From assembly GCA_022457155.1 (NCBI GenBank), contig JAJGOT010000221.1:129501-193500 (forward strand): 64,000 nt of DNA, in the 5' to 3' direction. The translations under genes and the position numbers were made by a program. The notes under the pieces were generated by a model that was not told where the DNA came from, did not search any database, and was given only the letters and a program-made list of their open reading frames with translations. This DNA comes from Cladopsammia gracilis. Lineage: Eukaryota; Cnidaria; Anthozoa; Scleractinia; Dendrophylliidae. Shown here one piece after another: positions 21,661-32,973 of the stretch. The first letter of the stretch is position 1. The number at the start of each line of letters is the position of its first letter.

Positions 21661-23906
21661 ACATTTTGCTACAGTCAAACAAAAGGATTGAACAACTTTA
21701 CTGCCTTTTATTTAATAACTCTGAAGTTCAAATACACCTAATGGCAGCGGAATGTAAGTGTTTTAAAATGAAAGATTTTAAACACCAAAGTCATACATTG
21801 TATAAAGTGAAATTAAAAGGTCTTCAGTACGGCTCAGTTCACACTTGGCACCTGATAATTTATTATTGGGCACTTAAGTGAGCACAGGCTCCGTGTAAAT
21901 ACATATTTTGTTGCTTTAGAAGCACTTGACCCTCAATCCACTGCTTTACATACCCATAATATACAATGTAACTCCCTGCTATGCTTATTTTTCAAAATGG
22001 TGTCTGATGGGTGCCCAGTGTGTGAACACAACACCATTCTGTGCCAGTACCCAGGCACTGGTGCTTGGGCACCAAGGGCGAACATAGCTCAAGTCTCGTT
22101 ATACAGCACAATCAAATTTCAACAAAGTTACATGAAGGTGTTCATAAGATATATTTGAATGTGTTAAATCTTGATATGCGATTGCGTGTAAGCTGTCCAA
22201 AGAAACAAATCAAAGACAACCTCAGAGAGAAAAACTGCATAAAAATCCTATCTACGACTCCAAATGATGATTGTTTTAGAAGGTAAATCTAATAATTCTT
22301 AATAATAATTTTGTTCTCTAAATCTCTATAATTTAATAAAAATGTATACAAATTCTGATAAATAAAACCTAAATGCTGTCGAAAACCTAAAATACAACAC
22401 ACATAATGGTCTGATACATGGGAAATAATTCTATTAAAAAATTAAAGACGTTAAATAGGACATTAAATTCATCGTTTGTACTTTCATGAAAATAGCACTA
22501 CAATACTGTATAGCATTTTTAAAATAAATTCTCACTTAATATTTACTTATCTTGATTGGGTTCCAAAAAATAATCACATGTAATAAAATGTAACATAAAT
22601 GTTTGCTTTAGCCTAACATATATTATAAACTTCCTTTCAATAATATTTCCATATGTAGATTGTATTTGTCATACATATAAATTCATTACTTGACATCACT
22701 AAGTTTCTTGGCCTTCAAAAAAAATGCAGTAATTGATGCATAGGATAATGAAATCTGAAAGGAAACAAAATAATGCATGCAAGTCAGAATGTATTTTTTT
22801 TATATATTTTAAACAATGAGTTGGAGACCTCCATCAAACCAACTACTCTCAAACTAGCTTTTCAAAATGTTGGAAAATGTAGCTATGTCCTACACTGTAC
22901 ACACTGTAGGTCGAAAACTTAAGTTTTTGTGATTTACATGTACAAGAGCAGGGCTTTGCTCTAGCAGTGCCTGGTGTTTCCTGGCAACTTACTTTTGCCC
23001 TGACGCAACTAGGAAATCTATGTTTTTGCATACATTGTAAAATTCATAATGCTGAGCACCCTGGTTTTCACAGGTTCAGAGCTTTCGGTTCCCTGAAATC
23101 TTTCTCAAAGCACAGCCTTGAAGAGCCACCGCTCTTGTTTTACAACCTGCCTTGTAATGGGTACCCTTGCAATACGATAAATCAGCTTTTTCAACAAACG
23201 CATTGAAACCCTCAACCTGAATTCCCTGTATCTAATCCATTATAAATGTGTTAACTTACTAGATTCTGTTTCAACAACATCAGGTTGTTTGTTATCCTTG
23301 GTTTTGTCCTCAGTCTATAAATTATGAACCAGAAAAATAACATTTTTGACTGGCAGTATAGGGTAAGTGTTTTCACAAGGAATTAATCTTAATGTACAGG
23401 GAGTTATTGGTTATCATTAAGTTAAAAAAAAAGTAGAGCATCATATGATGAAAATAATAAAACAAAAGCTAGAGGAATTCTGCAAACTCTAGATTAAAAA
23501 ACGCTGTTACTCCTCTGGTTGGAATGCCATTATCAAAAATAAGACTCTGCATGTTGTCTGGTAATGTGGCAGTACTCATTTACTCCTAATGTGCAAAGAG
23601 GCACTGCAAGGGTAGAGGTAACACTTGAATAACTTGGGAAGTAAAAACTGATTGACCCAGGACTTAAAATATCAGCAAGTCAGTGACAAAAAGTTTCCAC
23701 AAGTGAGTTCAAATGCTCAAGCCCTCAAAAATTTATAAATGAGTTTTCCTGTTTTACTTTTTTTAAAGTGTGTTAGTTTCCCAGTGTTCCTGCTGGTAAT
23801 AATGTACAATGTAGTTATTTATTCAGGGTTTAATTCATAACAACATACTTACACCGTACTTGAGTGTTGTCATGCAAAGTGTCACTGCAATCATCATCAC
23901 TACATG
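21661..23906. other. Gene-free DNA with a dispersed repeat
   Basis: No gene recognised. About 22940-23140 is a diverged inverted copy of about 27690-27890; shared words include GGAAATCTATGTTTTTGCA, ATGCTGAG and AGCACAGCC. This is a medium-reiterated element. Confidence 0.5.
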
Positions 23907-24076
23907 TGTAAACAGACTCGTAGTTCAACGCAAGTAGTTTATTCAGCCATTACTACAAAAGCACGTGCTCCAGTAAAAGTACTGCATGCAATAAATTACA
24001 CGTGACGTAATCAACACGCGTGACATAGAAGAATCGTTACGTTACATACAATCATACAAGATTAGATACTGTTACA
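23907..24076 (-). repeat. 3' LTR (170 bp)
   Basis: Differs from the other LTR at only two visible positions (CAAGTAG/CAAATAG and ATCATAC/ATCGTAC), implying recent insertion. Confidence 0.93.
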
Positions 24077-24421
24077 TCTCCCCTCTTTTAAACAAAAAAA
24101 AAAACAATTTCTAACCATAATATAAAGAATGATATGCATAACTTATGATAGTGTTCATGACTAATCTCCAACGGTAGTGTCCAACATAGTTCAAGTGTTC
24201 AAGTATTTTTTAAATGTCTAGTCTGTCTGGAGGTTTTGAAGTGCGTCCAGATCTTGTTGTGTAGACTTGTCCGTCCTTAGATGGGGTAGCTGAGTTATCT
24301 TGCGATGCTGTTGTCTCAGGAGTAGTTGGTGGTGGTTCATTAATGATGTCATCCTTCACCTCAGGTCTGGGCTTCAACTGTGATCGAGTGCGACGGTAGA
24401 CACCTTCTGTTCGGTCGTTCT

Positions 24422-24960
24422 TTATGATGAAGGATCTTGGTTCCTTTGCAGGTCTGATAACTGTTCCTGGTTCCCATCTTTGAGTGTGGTGGTCATAGAT
24501 GTTGATTGGTTGACCTGGTTGGAATGGTTGTAGTGTCGGTCCAGCAGTCTTGTTGTAGTAGAGTGTTTGTAGCTTTTGTCGCTGGTACAGCTCTTCCTTT
24601 GCTTACTGGTAGCGTCGCTGACACGTACACGTTTGGACATTGGTAGAGTGGTCCTGAACTTACGGTTGTTCAGCAGTTCTGCTGGAGATTTTAAGTTGCT
24701 GCTGACAGGTGTCGTACGGTAGGATAGTAGTCCAAGATAGGGGTCTTTTCCTTCTTCATCACATTTCCTGAGGATATTTTCTAATGTCTGAACCATGCGT
24801 TCAGTAGAGCCATTCGACTGGGGGTACATTGGGGAGCTGGTGACATGTTCTACTCCATAGGTCTGCGTGAAGTCGCGAAATTCCTGTGATGCATACTGAG
24901 GACCGTTGTCTGTGGTCAGCTCTGATCTTTGTGACTTCTCCTTTGCCGTTTTTTTGTCTC
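24422..24960 (-). pseudogene. Integrase C-terminal half of the Gypsy element
   Basis: The minus frame reads ELTTDNGPQYASQEF, the second catalytic Asp region of the rve core. It continues through GVEHVTSSPMYPQSNGSTER, whose Glu is the third catalytic residue, then LLSYRTTPVSSNLKSPAELL, the usual C-terminal helix. The first catalytic Asp and zinc-binding domain are missing because of the internal deletion. The enzyme would normally insert element cDNA; this copy cannot. Confidence 0.85.
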
Positions 24961-26449
24961 GCTCAACACAATACTGTTGACCCAGTCGGTGGGCCTGTCA
25001 ACAGGTGCGATGACATCGAGATTCAGCATGTCGTCTAGCTCCTTACGGTAAAGGTCTTTAAGGTGCACTGGGACTGACCGCGATGGGTGTATGACTGGTT
25101 CTGCTGCCGGGTCAAGCGTAATATGGTAAGGTTTCATGTCCTTAAATGTTCCTAGTCTTTCAAAGCGATCCGGGTAGCTGCTTTCCTTGGTTAGCAGTGG
25201 GGTGTTCTCTATGCTGCAGTTAATGGTGACAAATCCAAGTTCCTCGCATGTCTTACATCCTAGCATGGCGGGTCCTTGTACTTTGGTTACTGTGAAGGTC
25301 ACTTCCTTTATCTCGTCTTTGTGATGGATAAATAGCTGACAGGTACCCATGCATTCAATCTTTTGGCCACCATAAGCTGTGAGGATCTGGGGTGGTCCAA
25401 GTGCTTTGTCACTAGGCGAGGCAATGATCTTGTCAAACTCAGTCTTAGATATTACATTAGTCTCTGCGCCCATGTCTATTTTGCATACTATCGAGGTAGT
25501 TTTCTTGTGGTAGGGCTTAGCAGTAATCTCAACTGTTGTGAAGACTTTACTGCGGTCGCTGTTGTTTACGCTGTCTACCTCAAGTGATCCCAGGAACATA
25601 TCATCATAATCCGAGTCAGAGTTATCTTCTTGTTCACTGGCTGTATGGTTCTGTACTTCGTGTACTTGGTTTCTTTTCTGGCAAACTTTGCTGAAATGAC
25701 CGCGTTTGTGGCAATAGTTGCATTCAACACCGCTAGCTGGACACCTTTTGTCGCCTGTATGGGACTCATTGCCGCATCGGTAGCATAGTCGCTTGTCGTT
25801 CCTTTGGTTTCCGGCTTTGTTGTCTCTCTGGGCTCTCTTTTTGGTGTTGGCGTTGCCTTTGGCTCTGCGTAGTGAGTTGACTTGTGTTGCATCCGCTTCG
25901 CTTGTCATTGCTTGGAGCTGTAGCCTGGTAGCTTCGTGAGTGCGAGCGATTTCTCTGGCTTTCTTGAGTGTGAGGTCGTTTCCTTCGGCGATACATTTTT
26001 TTTCTCACGATGTCAGAATCAACGCCGAACACGAGAGCGTCTCTCAGTAATTCGTCGTCGAGTTCGGGCAAATGGCCACTGTTTTGAATCAAAAGCTTAG
26101 CTTCTGTCAGGAAATCATCGAGGGGTCGTCCGTTTTGCCTCAAGTTTCGGAGATAGAAGCGGTTAAGTATGTGGTTGGACTGGGGTTTCACATGCTCTTC
26201 GAATCGCGTCCAGTATTCGTCGAGTTTGTTTTGTTCTTCACTGCTCAAGTTCCACGTGTTGAACAAATCTAGACCGTAGTCGCCGGTCCACAGAAGGACA
26301 TATCGACATCTCTGCTCGTTGGTTCGTGCCTTGAGTGGTCCATCGAATAGAAGTTCGCATTTCTGTCGGAAACGCTTGAATCTCTGAGGTAAATCTGGTC
26401 CCGGAACCCAGTCGATTTTCGGTGATTCGAAACCTATTAAATCGCTCAT
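24916..26449 (-). pseudogene. Gag-protease-RT start of the Gypsy element
   Basis: From the ATG at 26449 the frame encodes a capsid-type gag: FKRFRQKCELLF near residue 23, RYVLLWTGDYGLDLFNTW, then FYLRNLRQNGRPLDDFLTE. An A8 run near 25995-26002 shifts the frame. The following frame (to 24916) has two zinc knuckles (CYRCGNESHTGDKRC and CNYCHKRGHFSKVC), an aspartic protease in which the active triad reads DMGAETNVI instead of D-T/S-G, and the first RT residues (ELDDMLNLDVIAPV to VNSIVLSE). It ends at the deletion junction near 24950. Gag forms particles, protease matures them; this copy is defective. Confidence 0.85.
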
Positions 26450-26513
26450 TTCGTTCTTGAATTCTTGTCTTGAGTCTTGACCTTTTAGTCGGTGATCCCT
26501 CTTCTGACAACCA

Positions 26514-26683
26514 TGTAAACAGACTCGTAGTTCAACGCAAATAGTTTATTCAGCCATTACTACAAAAGCACGTGCTCCAGTAAAAGTACTGCATGCAATA
26601 AATTACACGTGACGTAATCAACACGCGTGACATAGAAGAATCGTTACGTTACATACAATCGTACAAGATTAGATACTGTTACA
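26514..26683 (-). repeat. 5' LTR (170 bp)
   Basis: Upstream LTR on the minus strand, starting TGTAACAGTATC and ending CTGTTTACA. Confidence 0.93.
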
Positions 26684-27112
26684 CATGTACATGTACATGC
26701 ATCTTCTACAGTGTACCCTGTTGTTCTGTTTTGTAATTAGAAAAAATATATATTGTTAGAAGAATAATGTCAGTTGTTTCATTGTTTACGTGTGGATTAC
26801 ATGTAGTTTGATCAACTGAATTGTTGATAAAGTAAATTAAGGCTGATTTATTTTAGGGCTAACACTAAAAAAATACCTTTTTTATTCTTTTATGGTAGCA
26901 ATTTACTTTATCAACATGACTGATATCACTTCCCACAATTCACTATCACAGTTTCATTTGAAACCAGCTGCTTTATATTCAATGTCTATCATAATTATAC
27001 ATGCAAGACATTAGACCAGTGCAAATTATGCTCCTGTACATGTACATGTACTGTATTTACACAGCACAGAGTCACGCAACTCCTGCATAGTTTAAAGTCT
27101 ACTCTGGGTTAA

Positions 27113-27266
27113 AGGCCCAGTATCACCCATTCGGCTTTGCGTTCGTTTGTTTTTGTTTTCAAATGACGAGCTCGCTAGTGATTGGCTCTTTCATGAATTT
27201 TTGACTGCGTTAAAATCAATCGTCAAGGCATTGGGCGCGCAATGCATTTTGGGTGATACTGGGCCT
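27113..27266. mobile_element. TTAA-flanked MITE (154 bp)
   Basis: Ends AGGCCCAGTATCACCCA / TGGGTGATACTGGGCCT with TTAA on both sides (27109-27112, 27267-27270). piggyBac-like non-autonomous element, interior non-coding. Confidence 0.85.
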
Positions 27267-27270
27267 TTAA

Positions 27271-28344
27271 AAGGGAGTTGTGTGCTAATGAAACCACGAC
27301 TAAGGTATCTATCCTCAAAGAGACAGGTGGAGTCCATAAGCAGAAGTTAGTAATATTGATGTCTATGATGCCCACATGCACTCTTACATGCATGGGAATG
27401 TTAGAAATCAAGAGGAATTCCCATGGTGATGCAATGCATTGTAACTTACCATACAGTGTAATCAGACTGGGGGTTAGACAAAATAAAGTTAATCAACAAG
27501 TTCCATTGCTGCAAGTACATGTATACATGTACTGTACCTCTGGCACAGACCATTCACCATGCACATCTTTTTCATTACTTTTTCATTACTTTATAGTACT
27601 GTAGTTTTGTCGGCTTTCTAAGAAATAAAGGAAATAGTCACCATTTAGATTAAAAAATATATATATAAACTTTGACTACATACATCCCTGTACATGTATA
27701 TGACAACCGAGGCTGTGCTCTAAGAAAAATAGTTGGGAGCCAGAAATCTCCAAACACTTGAAATCTGGGGTACTCAGCATATACATGTACTTTGTTGCAA
27801 AAACAAAGATTTCCTGGTAGCCCAAAGGTAAAATTTTGCAATGTTGGGCTGTGCTCTAGCAACACAGTGGCCCATAGCATGTCACTTTTGACCTTGGGTG
27901 ATCAGAAAGTGTACAAACATGTAGCTTTTCACAAAACTTATAAGTTGGTACCAATAATGTAGATTAAGAGCACAGCCTTACAGCCTTGTAAGGCTGTAAG
28001 GCTGTACAGTCCATTATAAAGTAAAAATACATGTAGTTATTTTCGTAATGATGCTATTTACGCTACAACTGTACATGTATGCTGTGCTTAAAACTATCCT
28101 TGATTCTATTTTTGTTTTATCCTCATTAGCAAACATTACATGTATCTCACACAGACTAAAGAAAAAAATGATAAGTAAAGTGCAACAGCTACATGATCAA
28201 TCAACATATGTACATGTACCTACAACAACAAATTAAAATTACCTTCTTTTCTGGTGGGCCTTTCTCTTTACAAAGAGCTATCCAATATGATGTTTGTGAA
28301 CTACAGGTATACGCATTATAACCACACTAAAAAATACATGTACG
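27271..28344. other. Gene-free DNA rich in TACATGTA
   Basis: Many copies of the palindromic octamer TACATGTA. Includes a diverged repeat at 27690-27890 (see 21661-23906) and a small AAGGCTGTAAGGCTGTA stutter at 27985-28010. No gene recognised. Confidence 0.5.
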
Positions 28345-29560
28345 CGGAACTGAGGACATTTACAAAACATGGACCGGGTCCATGGACCACTCCTGTGGAC
28401 CCAGTCCATGGACCACCTGATGGACCACCCCTTATTTTTGTCAATTTTAATTTTCTTTTTCCAATTTTTTCTGTCAGTCTAAAGGATGGACTGTGGACTG
28501 AGGACAGGGTATAAAACACAGTCTTAAGTTGAAATAAATTATGGCATTCAACATCAGTATTTAACTTCCTACTATTTTACGCTTTTGCCAACATTGCATT
28601 TTATACAATACATGCAGTCCGATTCTTGGCTGGTACTGTTGGGGCAGGAGCATGTGAAGTTTTAGTGCTCTCTCCACAGATTTCATTTGACACGTACAAG
28701 AAGGACTGGGTCAAGTCCCACGCTACAGTGTGCTATTACACGTATTATGGGATGCAGATAATCCCATGTGCTTTTCTTTTGGAACGTGGATAAAACAATA
28801 GTCTAGTGGAGTACAGCTATTTCAATTAACGTTGTCGGATGAAAGCTCAAAGCCTAAAAGCCAAGACCGCAAGGTAGTGTGGATAGTTGTTAATAGCAAC
28901 TGTGGTGAATTTATACATATAGATCTCATACTGCCTTGCGGTCTTGGATTTGAGCTTTTTTCATCCGACAACGTTAATTGAAATAGCTGTATACAAGTGT
29001 AAACAAACACATGCCAAAGCCACCATACTGATTGTTTTCATTGTTTCTACATGTGGGTGCTTCGTGGATACTCGCAGAGCAGTGTTTTCATTTTGAGTTC
29101 CTGGTGAGGGAAGGGGGAGGGAGCGGGGAACGTGAGGCTCATTCAAACCTTAAACACTGTTCTGGGCAAGTATCCACAAAGCATCTAGAAATAATAACAA
29201 ACAAAACCAATCTTTATCTTGTTCCGATACTATTCATCAGTATGGTTGCTTGCACATGTGTTTGTTTATACTCCAGCAGGCCTACACTGTAATAAGTATT
29301 TTTTTTTTTTTTAACAGCACATGCACAACGAATACAAACAAAAAGCACAATAGGATTGTCTGTATCCCATAATTATTGTACAGTGTACCTTGGGACTTGG
29401 TCCAGTCCTTCTTGTTCTACTTGTGTCTTGACATTACTACTTGATGTTGAATGCCATTAATTTATTTAAACTGAAGACTGTGTTTTATACCCTGTCCCCA
29501 GTCTGCAGTCCATCATTTATACTGACAGAGGTCCATGTTTTGTATATGTCCCTGAACTGA
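28345..29560. mobile_element. Degenerate inverted-repeat element (~1.2 kb)
   Basis: The left part (ATTTACAAAACATGGACC; GGGTATAAAACACAGTCTT; ACAAGAAGGACTGGGTC) reappears in reverse complement at 29390-29560. The left arm contains a short GGTCCATGGACCACC tandem stutter at 28373-28430. A compact hairpin (28813-28990) lies in the middle. Confidence 0.6.
28813..28990. repeat. 178-bp hairpin
   Basis: Arms of about 65 bp, starting ACAGCTATTTCAATTAACG and pairing through CCAAGACCGCAAGG / CCTTGCGGTCTTGG. Confidence 0.85.
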
Positions 29561-30251
29561 CTATTGTCATTTTTGCCGGGTACTAATTAACTGAGCAATG
29601 TTCACCTTTTCCAAAGGTTTTACCTCCAACAATTAACAAGTCAATGGTCTTATAATATGGAACGCCATAACTGCCTTATGATACTTGTTTACATTCCTTA
29701 GGGTGATTTTTGCATTATATGCGGTGGTTACATCATTATATGCGGTGGTTATATCATTATATGTGGTGGTTTCATCATTATATGCGGTGGTTACATCATT
29801 ATATGCGGTGACTTCTTCATTATATTCGGTGCTTTTCCCATTATATGTGGTGCTTATTCCATTCTACGCGGTGGTTTCTTCATTATATGCGGTACTTATT
29901 GTATTATAAGTGGTGCTTTTTTATTTATATGCGGTGTTTATCGCATTCTACGTGGTAATTTTTTCATTAAACGAGGTGCTTATTTGATTATGTGCGGTGG
30001 TTAATTCGTTACGTGCATTGCTTTCTTCTTGCGGTGCTTTTCCCGGTATATGCGGTGCTTTTTTCATTATGTGCGGTGGTTAATTCGTTATACGCGGTGC
30101 TTTTTTCGTTATACTCACGGAGCCTCGTTGTCGTTTGATTTCAAGCGAGGCCAACAACACAAGGAGGCCTGGGTATGAGGCATGGAGCCAGCGACTACCG
30201 CCATTTTGAAGCTGCAACCTTTCGTCGCTGTCTCATGGTTTTTAGCCAAAC

Positions 30252-30410
30252 ATGGAACCAATTTTGAATGAGTTAGGGTTAGGTATTCTGAGGGAAAGAT
30301 TTGAAGCTGAGAGAGTCGAACCAGAAGTCGTGGCATGCTTGTCAGATGGAAACCTGGCTTCACTTGGCGTGAAAACTGGCTCACATTCTCAAATTTACCA
30401 CAGGAGCTGA
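30252..30410 (+). CDS. Small SAM-domain-like protein (52 aa), probably a truncated gene
   Basis: The ATG in an AACATGG context opens a 52-residue frame containing LGLGILRERFEAERVEP, then CLSDGNLASLGV. This is the SAM helix pattern (LGLxxYxxxFxxxxI...L..L.E.DL..LGI). SAM domains mediate protein-protein oligomerisation. The frame stops just after the expected fourth helix; 14 bp downstream another frame encodes a HECT-like C-terminus. I infer an originally larger SAM...HECT gene whose middle is deleted. It lies immediately inside the left 523-bp arm. Confidence 0.5.
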   Translation: MEPILNELGLGILRERFEAERVEPEVVACLSDGNLASLGVKTGSHSQIYHRS

Positions 30411-30423
30411 AGAGGAGCCTGTT

Positions 30424-30642
30424 TTGGGATTTGTTCTGCACCCAAGTTTAATCTTTATAGAGGTTTCAGATGTATTTTTACCAACAGTTAACACCTGCGT
30501 CAATCGTTTGTGTCTACCACGGCCAACTATGGATGTCCCCTTACCCAAAGAAGAGGACTTATTTAACATGTATGATCTTGCTTTTTCGAATGCTTGTTTT
30601 GGTAAATGTATAATTCAAGGCAAAACTGAAGGAGATAATTAA
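30424..30642 (+). pseudogene. HECT-type E3 ligase C-terminal fragment (72 aa)
   Basis: Residues 19-33 read FLPTVNTCVNRLCLP, matching the HECT C-lobe active-site motif (LP.a.TCfN.L.LP) with its catalytic Cys. YDLAFSNACFG at the end fits the last helix region. HECT ligases transfer ubiquitin through that Cys; here only the last ~70 residues remain, so the fragment has no activity of its own. The ATG is probably not a real start. Its position after the SAM-like ORF suggests one ancestral gene. Confidence 0.5.
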
Positions 30643-31947
30643 ACCCAGGAGTATCATAAGTCTGTTGAGTGTGATCATGTGGGTTTTTGTTGTTCTGTTG
30701 CTGCCAGTTGTTCAGTTAAGCCATGGTGTTATTCAGTTGACTATTGAGACTCAAGTCAGTGATTGGTGCATATATTGTTTGTCCTATCACTTAATGTTGT
30801 TGATCAGTTGTCTACAAACATCATTAACTATTGTTTTAACTTGATAAACCAGCTTCTCAGTCTGCTTTGTAACACATTTAGCAGAATCGCAGTCAATATG
30901 TGACCAGTTTATAAATGTTGCTCAGTAAAGTGATTGATAATGTGACATCAGTCTTTGTCAACTACAGGCCAGTATTATAAATTCTATAATAACTATAACT
31001 AATAAAGATTTTTGTTGTTGTTGTTGTTGTGTGAGAGTTCTTTTCAGAACAACCATATAATAACAGACTCATAACCTCGGGCAATGACACGTGGCAAACT
31101 TATGAGCTTGTTTTATACTCACTGTTTAGTTCTTGTTATCAGGTATAGAGAAAGGGGTGGGTGCTGGTCATTTTATTGGACTTTCATTGCAACTTTGAGA
31201 GTTATAATCAGTGCAGTCAAGAATATTGTCACAAAATGGTGGTCATTTAGTTGTTTTATGGGATACCCAATAAATACTGCTCCTTCTTCTAACCTGTTTA
31301 AACTTAAGCATTTTCTTCAGAATTGGGACAGGAACATGTTTATATTTCAGCATAGCAAGAGTGATCTGCAAGGACAGTAACTTAGATACACCGTGCAACT
31401 TAGATACTTTTTCAATCCTCATATTTTTTTTTGCATTCTGCACTTCTGGTTGCAGGATTTGAGTTTCTGAAAATAGTTGGGCTAGTCACTTAGATTAAGG
31501 TTGTTCAAGTAGACTTACAACAGACTAGCTTTACAGTTAAATGCAAGAATAAAAGTAAGTTGAAAAAAATCAGAAATAGAGATTGATGATTCTTATTTTA
31601 TTATTTGATGACATAAAGTAGTTGCATTGCAGATTGCATAAAGTTTAACAGAAATGTCTGTATTAGAGGGTAATATGAAAGGACTACTTTAACAAATATT
31701 TTAATGAAAGGTTGTTTTATGAGTTGTTTCAAAACAAGCTGTTGTTTGTACTCACTGAAGTCCCATGTGCTTGTGTTTGGTACAGTATTTGAATTTAAAT
31801 AGCTTTACCACCCTTGAGTGAGCTTCAGTTGCTACTTTAAAAAGCTAAAAGTTACATACAAAAATTCAGGTGTTTTTGGGCAAACTAAAACATTAACCTA
31901 AAAAGCCACTTATAGTATTCGTACCACTTTTCAAAGGATTTTGCAGA
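30643..31947. other. Interior of the SAM element, no gene recognised
   Basis: AT-rich DNA with a short (GTT)n run at 31010-31029. The left SAM/HECT fragments end before it and the right SAM-like ORF begins after it. No transposase motif seen. Confidence 0.5.
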
Positions 31948-32154
31948 TCAGAATATCAACATAGAACATTCCAAGCGTAAATTCATCATGTCCACCCTGT
32001 TGATTATCCCTAATTGATTTATTTCATGAGTAGATAACATTGATATTATATCTGGAGTAATTTTTTCCCTTTGGAACAGTTCGGTCAAATGACCTAAACT
32101 GAGTTTTTTAAGAATACGAGCCATAACATCCAACCTTCCCAAGGAGGCCGCCAT
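31948..32154 (-). CDS. Small SAM-domain-like protein (68 aa)
   Basis: Start chosen at the internal Met (KMAASLG context), because the preceding codons are minisatellite and arm sequence. The protein contains LKKLSLGHLTELFQREKI, then ISMLSTHEINQLGI, a SAM-like helix arrangement. It is a diverged counterpart of the left ORF at 30252. It starts just inside the right arm and reads inward, so the two SAM-like ORFs converge. Whether it is expressed is unknown. Confidence 0.5.
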   Translation of the reverse strand: MAASLGRLDVMARILKKLSLGHLTELFQREKITPDIISMLSTHEINQLGIINRVDMMNLRLECSMLIF

Positions 32155-32973
32155 TTTTGCGAAAATGCCCAGAACCCAGGCCTCCTTGTGTTGTTGGCCT
32201 CGCTTGAAATCAAACGACAACGAGGCTCCGTGAGTATAACGAAAAAAGCACCGCGTATAACGAATTAACCACCGCACATAATGAAAAAAGCACCGCATAT
32301 ACCGGGAAAAGCACCGCAAGAAGAAAGCAATGCACGTAACGAATTAACCACCGCACATAATCAAATAAGCACCTTGTATAATGAAAAAATTACCACGTAG
32401 AATGCGATAAACACCGCATATAAATAAAAAAGCACCACTTATAATACAATAAGTACCGCATATAATGAAGAAACCACCGCGTAGAATGGAATAAGCACCA
32501 CATATAATGGAAAAAGCACCGAATATAATGAAGAAGTCACCGCATATAATGATGTAACTACCGCATATAATGATGAAACCACCACATATAATGATGTAAC
32601 CACCGCATATAATGATGTAACCACCGCATATAATGCAAAAACCACCCTAAGGAATGTAAACAAGTATCATAAGGCAGTTATGGCGTTCCATATTATGACC
32701 TACAGTATGGTTTCCTGATGGACAGCCAAAGACCCCAGCAAATAATAAGAAAATAATACACTCTTAAACTTGAATTGTTATTTTAAGAACCAAATTTGTT
32801 ACAGTGCTGCGCGCGGTACCGTGAACACCAGACAATTTTTTTGACATATTTTTTACATATTTTTGACGACTTTGATGCTTGGTAATTGGCAACTGGCCAA
32901 TCAGAACGCAGATTATCTTGTAAGGCGGAGTAGATCTCTTAGCGTGGCATCCTTTACTTTGTAAGTAAAGAGC

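Larger units (their letters stand above)
23907..26683 (-). mobile_element. Ty3/Gypsy LTR retrotransposon, internally deleted
   Basis: Two 170-bp LTRs (TG...CA on either strand) bound 2.4 kb of internal DNA on the minus strand. CATG flanks both sides (23903-23906 and 26684-26687), a 4-bp target duplication. Next to the 5' LTR (26514) a TGGTTGTCAGAAG primer-site-like sequence begins. Next to the 3' LTR (24077) a purine tract AAAAGAGGGGAGA ends. The gag, protease and first RT residues are present, then the sequence jumps to the middle of integrase, so most of RT, all of RNase H and the start of integrase are deleted. Confidence 0.92.
29652..32696. mobile_element. 3.0-kb element with 523-bp minisatellite inverted repeats and SAM/HECT fragments
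   Basis: The arms 29652-30174 and 32174-32696 are near-identical inverted copies beginning ATAATATGGAACGCC. Most of each arm is a 21-bp minisatellite (CATTATATGCGGTGGTTACAT-type unit, about 20 copies). Just inside each arm, pointing inward, is a short SAM-domain-like ORF. The left one is followed by a HECT-like C-terminal fragment. No transposase was found, so this is a non-autonomous or internally rearranged derivative. No convincing target duplication is visible. Confidence 0.75.

Noticed and set aside
28373..28430. GGTCCATGGACC stutter as a possible CRISPR-like array
   Set aside because: Units overlap without unique spacers and the genome is eukaryotic; a short tandem stutter in a transposon arm.
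29685..29909. 74-aa LYAVVTS-repeat frame (and its mirror at 32439-32663)
   Set aside because: Translation of a 21-bp minisatellite, open only because 21 is a multiple of three.
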